Positions 8,437 through 12,285 of a DNA stretch of 12,285 nucleotides are shown one piece after another. The notes under the pieces were generated by a model. That model did no database searches. It was not told the DNA's origin and saw nothing but the letters and a program-made list of their open reading frames with translations. Where the stretch lies: the NCBI GenBank assembly GCA_021809365.1, contig JAKBAC010000101.1:1-12285 (forward strand), read 5' to 3'. Positions within the stretch are counted from its first letter, which is position 1, and every line of letters starts with the position of its first letter. A program made the translations under genes and the position numbers. The stretch comes from Planctomycetota bacterium. GTDB taxonomy: Bacteria; Planctomycetota; Phycisphaerae; WQYP01.

Positions 8437-10764
8437 ATGATTAGCCTGTCCGCTTCAACCGACTTGGATACGCCATTGTCTACCGGGAAGCAAAGCGAGC
8501 CGCTGCCGGAGCCGGCTGCGGACTGCACCCGCTTGTGTGACAATCCGTTTCTGTGCGTTCAGACGCTCAAATTTGTGCTCAATTTTCTTCGGCGGGAAAA
8601 AAGCAAGATTGAAGACTGCAACTTTTTTAACTTTATCATCCACGTGCTGGGCCGCCGCGAAACTATTGACTTAGCCCTGGCCTCATGCTCGCTGGATGCC
8701 TTGAAAGAGCGCACCAGAACCCACCTCGAAGCGGGCCACACATCGCCGGGAAATCTGCTGATGGACTTTTGGAACGACCCAAGCGCCCAGGCGACACTGA
8801 AGCCTCCGTTGCTGGCGGCACTGGAGAAGCATCTGCCCCGGCTGTCCCAGCAAGCCGCAGCAGACGCTGCCCAAGATGTGCTGTGCACGCGATTCGGGGA
8901 AATGGTTCAATTTTTTTGTCTCACAGAATATGAAGCAGATCTCCTGCTGATTGCCTACATTCGCCATGCCGACATCTGGAACTGGATGGACTTTAGCGGA
9001 CCGCAGCGCGGTGGAAGTCGTTTTGAGCGGGTACGCCTGATGTGTATGGCCCTGGGAGCGCCGTTGGCGGTGGGTGGCAGATTTCTGTTGAAGAACAGCC
9101 GCCTGCGCACTCTGGGCTGCCTGGAGCATGACTTGGAATTCAATTCGGAATTAGAGCCATTTCTCACCGGCCTATCCGAAGAACCGCTGGCCTCCAAATA
9201 TTTCGCCCGGCATACCGATCCTTCTCTGCCCTGGGCAATGTACGGCAAGCTCACGCAGGGGCATGGTGCCATGCTCAAAGAACTGATACGCTGCCGCGAC
9301 CCGGACCGGGGTTTGAACCTATTATTTTATGGTGTGGCCGGGGGTGGGAAAACATCGTTTGCTGTTTCACTAGCGGCCGAGCTTGGTATGGAGCTTTACC
9401 GTATCCGTGTTCCGGAAGATTACGATGGCGAAATCGGCAGTTCACGCTTTGCAGCGTTGCAAGTGTGCGATCGGCAGGTGAATCGGGACCGCAGCATTAT
9501 TCTCATCGACGAAGCCGACGAAATGCTGAAGGGATCAGCGGGGAGTGTGGGGGACCTGCTGGGGGAGTATTCGGAACCTGGTGGCGGGAAAAAAGATACC
9601 CTTAACACCGTTCTGGATCAGGTGAAAAGCACGTGCATCTGGATTACCAACAGCCTGCCGGAACGGCTCACGCCATCGGCGCGCCGGCGATTTGATTATT
9701 CCATTGAGTTTAAGCCGCTATCGCACCAGCAGCGCTGCCAGGTGTGGAAGAATCTGCTAAGCCAGTATCACCTTGAGGAAATAATTGGTGATGCCATGGT
9801 GGAGCATTTAGCGCGGCAATTTCCCGTTAGCGCCGGCGGCGTGGATTTGGCCCTGCGAAACTACGCCCGCCTGCGTGGTACCGGGTTCGCGCCGCTGCCC
9901 GCCGATACGCTTGAGCGGCTGCTGACACCGCACTGCCAACTTCTGGGCATCGACTTGACCGCTGCCGCAGCAAAGGCGACGGGCGGTTACGCGCTGGCCG
10001 GGCTGAACGTGCGCGGCCCAGTCTCACCGCAAAGCTTTCTTGCGGCCGTCCGGAAATTTCGCCGCAATCAGGAGTTGGCAGGAACCACCACTGAAACAAC
10101 CGGCCAAGACATTCCCCGCCTGTCGGCGTTACTTTTCGGACCATCTGGTACCGGTAAAACCCAGTTCGTAACGTTCCTCGGCCGCGAGGTGGATTGTCCG
10201 GTGCGAACCTGCATGGCCGGCGATTTGCTTAGCCGCTATGTCGGCGGCACGGAACAGAATATCCGCGAAGCCTTTCGCACTGCATCCGCAGACCGGGCGA
10301 TTTTATTTATCGACGAAGCCGACGGCCTGTTTCACAGCCGACAGTTGGCGCAGCGCAGTTGGGAAGTTACCCAAGTCAATGAGTTGCTCCATGCCATGGA
10401 AAACTTCGGAGGCGTGCTGGTGTGCGCCACCAACTTAATGGAAACGCTGGATGCCGCCACAATTCGCCGATTCACGTTCAAGCTGCAGTTTGATTACCTG
10501 GACGCCGCCGGCAAACTGGCGTTTTACCAAAGAGTCCTCTCCGATTTATGCCCGGAGCCGATGAATGAGCCTGCCAAACGCCGCCTGACCACCATCGCCG
10601 ACCTAACCCCCGGCGATTTCGCCACAGTCCGCCAGGCGATGTATTACCTTAGCCCCAGCAATGGTAATGACGTGACGCACGCCGAACTACTTTCCGCCCT
10701 TGAACAGGAAACCGAAGCGAAGCGCCAGGGCGGCACAAGAAACTTCGGCTTTGGCCGAGAGTGA
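8437..10764 (+). CDS. Tandem AAA ATPase of unknown role
   Basis: A 775-residue protein with two AAA modules. Module 1: Walker A GVAGGGKTS (299-307, Lys305), Walker B IILIDEADE (354-362), sensor-like IWITNSL and an RRRFDY arginine-finger region. Module 2: Walker A GPSGTGKTQ (568-576, Lys574), Walker B ILFIDEADG (622-630), RSWEVTQVNELLHAMENF, ATNLM and IRRF. Module 2 closely resembles, from memory, a widespread bacterial family of two-domain AAA proteins (COG0464 type) with no settled function. The first 260 or so residues look helical and match nothing I know; there is no signal peptide or membrane segment. ATG 8437 has AAGGAGAG six bases before it. The frame stays open upstream, but that stretch is palindromic spacer, so a longer start at 8233 is rejected. 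The exonuclease downstream shares its upstream palindrome. Ring assembly and remodelling or unfolding activity are inferred from family only. Confidence 0.92.
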   Translation: MISLSASTDLDTPLSTGKQSEPLPEPAADCTRLCDNPFLCVQTLKFVLNFLRREKSKIEDCNFFNFIIHVLGRRETIDLALASCSLDALKERTRTHLEAGHTSPGNLLMDFWNDPSAQATLKPPLLAALEKHLPRLSQQAAADAAQDVLCTRFGEMVQFFCLTEYEADLLLIAYIRHADIWNWMDFSGPQRGGSRFERVRLMCMALGAPLAVGGRFLLKNSRLRTLGCLEHDLEFNSELEPFLTGLSEEPLASKYFARHTDPSLPWAMYGKLTQGHGAMLKELIRCRDPDRGLNLLFYGVAGGGKTSFAVSLAAELGMELYRIRVPEDYDGEIGSSRFAALQVCDRQVNRDRSIILIDEADEMLKGSAGSVGDLLGEYSEPGGGKKDTLNTVLDQVKSTCIWITNSLPERLTPSARRRFDYSIEFKPLSHQQRCQVWKNLLSQYHLEEIIGDAMVEHLARQFPVSAGGVDLALRNYARLRGTGFAPLPADTLERLLTPHCQLLGIDLTAAAAKATGGYALAGLNVRGPVSPQSFLAAVRKFRRNQELAGTTTETTGQDIPRLSALLFGPSGTGKTQFVTFLGREVDCPVRTCMAGDLLSRYVGGTEQNIREAFRTASADRAILFIDEADGLFHSRQLAQRSWEVTQVNELLHAMENFGGVLVCATNLMETLDAATIRRFTFKLQFDYLDAAGKLAFYQRVLSDLCPEPMNEPAKRRLTTIADLTPGDFATVRQAMYYLSPSNGNDVTHAELLSALEQETEAKRQGGTRNFGFGRE

Positions 10765-10779
10765 AGCAGTGGTCCCGGA

Positions 10780-10814
10780 GGAGTTAGGAGTTAGAAGTTA
10801 GGAGTTAGAAGGTT
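10780..10814 (+). repeat. Heptamer array C just after the AAA stop codon
   Basis: Four in-phase units GGAGTTA, GGAGTTA, GAAGTTA, GGAGTTA and a degenerate fifth, GAAGGTT. It starts 15 bases after the TGA and has the same unit type and the same orientation relative to the preceding gene as the array behind rpiA. Confidence 0.75.
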
Positions 10815-10820
10815 CTGTAA

Positions 10821-10847
10821 CGCAGGCGTCCCGCCTGCACGTTGCCG
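10821..10847 (+). repeat. GC palindrome repeat, copy 1
   Basis: GCAGGCG (10822-10828) and CGCCTGC (10832-10838) around TCC, followed by AC and TTGCCG. It differs from 10937-10963 mainly in one loop base and the AC-GT/CG junction. With the heptamer array before it, it is the only inverted repeat near the AAA stop, so it may act as a terminator stem although no T run follows. Confidence 0.75.
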
Positions 10848-10936
10848 AGAGTATGTCGGCGGTCCATACGGCCCAAGTGCGGAGCGACGGGCACACCTAA
10901 GCGGACGGGCCAACGGCCAACAGCCGAGCCGCGGAC

Positions 10937-10963
10937 CGCAGGCGTCTCGCCTGCACCGTGCCG
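10937..10963 (+). repeat. GC palindrome repeat, copy 2
   Basis: GCAGGCG (10938-10944) and CGCCTGC (10948-10954) around TCT, followed by ACCGTGCCG. It lies 116 bases from copy 1 in the same orientation. The sequence between the two copies (10848-10936) is GC-rich and holds no gene. Confidence 0.75.
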
Positions 10964-10981
10964 CAAGAATTTTGGGAGGTG

Positions 10982-11010
10982 ATGTTCGCGCGGACAACAA
11001 CTGTCCGCGG
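10982..11010 (+). repeat. 29-base palindromic element, copy upstream of the exonuclease gene
   Basis: ATGTTC, one base, CGCGGACA (10989-10996), loop ACAAC, TGTCCGCG (11002-11009), G. It matches 8337-8365 at 26 of 29 positions and ends 63 bases before the exonuclease ATG. Confidence 0.75.
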
Positions 11011-11073
11011 CAGCGTGTAGCATGAAATCAGCAGGCGTGACAAGCGCTAGTCTTTATACCGAATGGAGGTCGC

Positions 11074-11652
11074 ATGAAATTTGTCGCCATTGATTTTGAA
11101 ACCGCCAATTATTGCGCTGCCGGAATTTGCGCTGCCGGGGCGGCCACGTTCGAGGATGGCACGCTCACCGAATCGAAGTATTGGCTTATCCGTCCGCCCA
11201 AAGGCTCCGGCTGGTTTCATGATAAACTCATTGCAGTTCACGGCATCACGCATGAAACGGTACGCAACTGCCCGGAATTTCCGGAGATCGCCCCGGAGTT
11301 TTTCGCCCGGCTGGCCGCGGCGGATATTGTCGTCGCCCATCAGGCGTCATTCGACATGCGCAAGCTCTGCGCCACGGCAAAGCATTTCAGCCTGGAAATC
11401 CCGCCATTCGACTCCTTGTGCACGCTCGCGCTGGCCCGCGCCATCTGGCCCAAGCCGCTGCTGGCAAACTACGACCTTGCCACCGTAGCGGCGCACATCG
11501 GCCACCAGTTCCGGCACCACCATGCCGGTGAGGATGCTGAGGTGGCAGGCCGGATTTTATTGGCAATGATGCAGGAAAAGGGCGTCGCCGAGCCGCGGGC
11601 CTTGGCGGAGTTGTTCGGTGTGCAGCCAGCGGCTGTTCGCGGCGGCACGTAA
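11074..11652 (+). CDS. DnaQ-type DEDDh 3'-5' exonuclease
   Basis: A 192-residue single-domain exonuclease of the DNA polymerase III epsilon fold. Exo I is AIDFETAN with Asp7 and Glu9, followed by the HGIT signature (56-59), Exo II VVAHQASFD with Asp94, and Exo III HHAGEDA, where His149 and Asp154 have the 5-residue spacing of E. coli epsilon (His162/Asp167). All five DEDDh residues are therefore present and the enzyme should be active on DNA or RNA 3' ends. There is no clear clamp-binding or BRCT extension, so it could be a free-standing repair or RNA-trimming nuclease rather than the replicative proofreader. ATG 11074 has GGAGGT immediately upstream at short spacing. Its spacer carries the same 29-base palindrome as that of the AAA gene. 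Confidence 0.92.
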   Translation: MKFVAIDFETANYCAAGICAAGAATFEDGTLTESKYWLIRPPKGSGWFHDKLIAVHGITHETVRNCPEFPEIAPEFFARLAAADIVVAHQASFDMRKLCATAKHFSLEIPPFDSLCTLALARAIWPKPLLANYDLATVAAHIGHQFRHHHAGEDAEVAGRILLAMMQEKGVAEPRALAELFGVQPAAVRGGT

Positions 11653-11701
11653 CCCCCAGCATGGTGAACTGTGGCTGGCGCGAAAGCGGAGCGGATTCCG
11701 G

Positions 11702-11707
11702 TATAAT
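11702..11707 (+). promoter_or_regulatory. Perfect -10 box before the acidic-protein gene
   Basis: TATAAT, 47 bases before the ATG at 11755. No convincing -35 stands 16-18 bases upstream and there is no TG extension, so the promoter is incomplete by consensus. Confidence 0.4.
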
Positions 11708-11754
11708 CAGGAAACGCAGCGGTTGTTTTGTTTTGAAATTTGGGAAGGGTGCAT

Positions 11755-12012
11755 ATGAGGAACTATCGTCGAATATTACGCAGCCTTGAAACCCAAGCCC
11801 TGCGGGACGACGTCGAAGTGATTGAAGCTGACCGCAGCGAAGCCGAGATTGCGGCAATGCCGCGAGAAGAATTGATCGCCATACTTGAGTCCGACGACTG
11901 CGAATGGTTTTCCGAGTTCTGGGAAATGGAGCACGAAGATTCCAGCCACTCGATCCACCCGGATGAGACCGACGAAGAATTTTACGAGCATGAAGCTCCG
12001 GATAAGGACTAG
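11755..12012 (+). CDS. Small strongly acidic protein, unknown function
   Basis: 85 residues that I do not recognise. The N-terminus is basic (MRNYRRILRSLE, five Arg-rich helical residues in a row of twelve), the middle forms a predicted helix (AEIAAMPREELIAILES), and the C-terminal half is dense in Glu and Asp, with Trp and Phe scattered in it (CEWFSEFWEMEHED). I count 28 acidic against 8 Arg/Lys residues. ATG 11755 is preferred over a TTG at 11740 and a GTG at 11749 because AGGG lies 5 bases before it; the earlier starts have no clear site. A -10 box lies upstream and the exonuclease ends 102 bases before it. Its size and charge would suit a small regulator, a partner protein or a DNA mimic, but none of these is shown. 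Confidence 0.7.
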   Translation: MRNYRRILRSLETQALRDDVEVIEADRSEAEIAAMPREELIAILESDDCEWFSEFWEMEHEDSSHSIHPDETDEEFYEHEAPDKD

Positions 12013-12285
12013 ACCGCCGCCGCGGGAACTGGCTGTGCGGTACGCTCCGCAGCTAAAGAAGCGTCCAACAATTGCCATCAGGCTGGGCCGCACTGTTCGA
12101 GCTTTACGGCGTTCGATGATGGCCCAACACTGGTCGTGATGCTTGGAGAACAAGCCAGTCGGAACCGCTGGAGGAAATGGTGGTAATTAAGCCCGTGGGA
12201 ATGAGATAGCGGTAGGAGCAGTCAAAGGGAATGAGCTGCGAAAGAGGTTGCGGGGAAGGTAATTTTTGACACCCGGGCACTCGGT
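12013..12285. other. No gene supported
   Basis: The frames are short and broken on both strands. GGGAATGAG occurs twice (near 12198 and 12228). The end, TAATTTTTGACACCCGGGCA, faintly recalls sequence often seen beside degenerate transposase genes, but nothing coding can be assigned. Confidence 0.4.

Noticed and set aside
10791..11000. Minus-strand open frame of 69 codons
   Set aside because: Its peptide is simply the translation of the GC palindromes and the heptamer array.
11675..11690. Sigma-54 promoter (TGGCGCG motif) before the acidic-protein gene
   Set aside because: The GC of the -12 element is replaced by GA, and a perfect TATAAT lies just downstream.
11387..11857. Minus-strand open frame of 156 codons over the exonuclease end and the acidic-protein start
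   Set aside because: Low-complexity Arg/Pro peptide, antisense to a well-supported exonuclease.

Overview
The window looks like chromosomal DNA from a moderately GC-rich bacterium of the PVC group. Planctomycetota, perhaps Phycisphaerae, is my best guess. This rests on the flavour of the DnaE fingers region, the long PurQ, and spacers full of heptamer arrays and GCAGGCG/CGCCTGC palindromes of the kind I associate with planctomycetal and verrucomicrobial genomes. No rRNA marker is present, so the placement is inference.

Left part (1-6180), housekeeping. The 3' half of dnaE (+ strand) enters from the left edge and meets, tail to tail with a 5-base gap, a divergent ureF-like gene (- strand). 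Further right on the - strand is a compact cluster transcribed purQ -> recJ -> rpiA with gaps of 42 and 34 bases. It covers purine synthesis, single-strand DNA degradation/repair and the pentose phosphate pathway. purQ and ureF each have a plausible sigma-70 promoter. No other urease gene is visible.

Right part (6600-12012), accessory-looking, all on the + strand. It holds an AlbA_2/HATPase_c_4 (Schlafen-like) regulator gene broken by a one-base deletion, a 775-residue tandem AAA ATPase with an unrecognised helical N-terminal half, a DEDDh (DnaQ-type) 3'-5' exonuclease, and a small very acidic protein of unknown role. The AAA and exonuclease genes carry nearly the same 29-base palindromic element, in the same orientation, 63-72 bases before their start codons.

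The spacers (2326-2680, 6123-6626, 8087-8436, 10765-11073) are the most unusual part of the window. They contain several degenerate tandem arrays with a strict 7-base period, a conserved non-repetitive tail shared by two of them, paired GC palindromes and stacked hairpins. One array runs across the rpiA stop codon; another begins 15 bases after the AAA gene's stop.

The last 270 bases hold no gene I can support.
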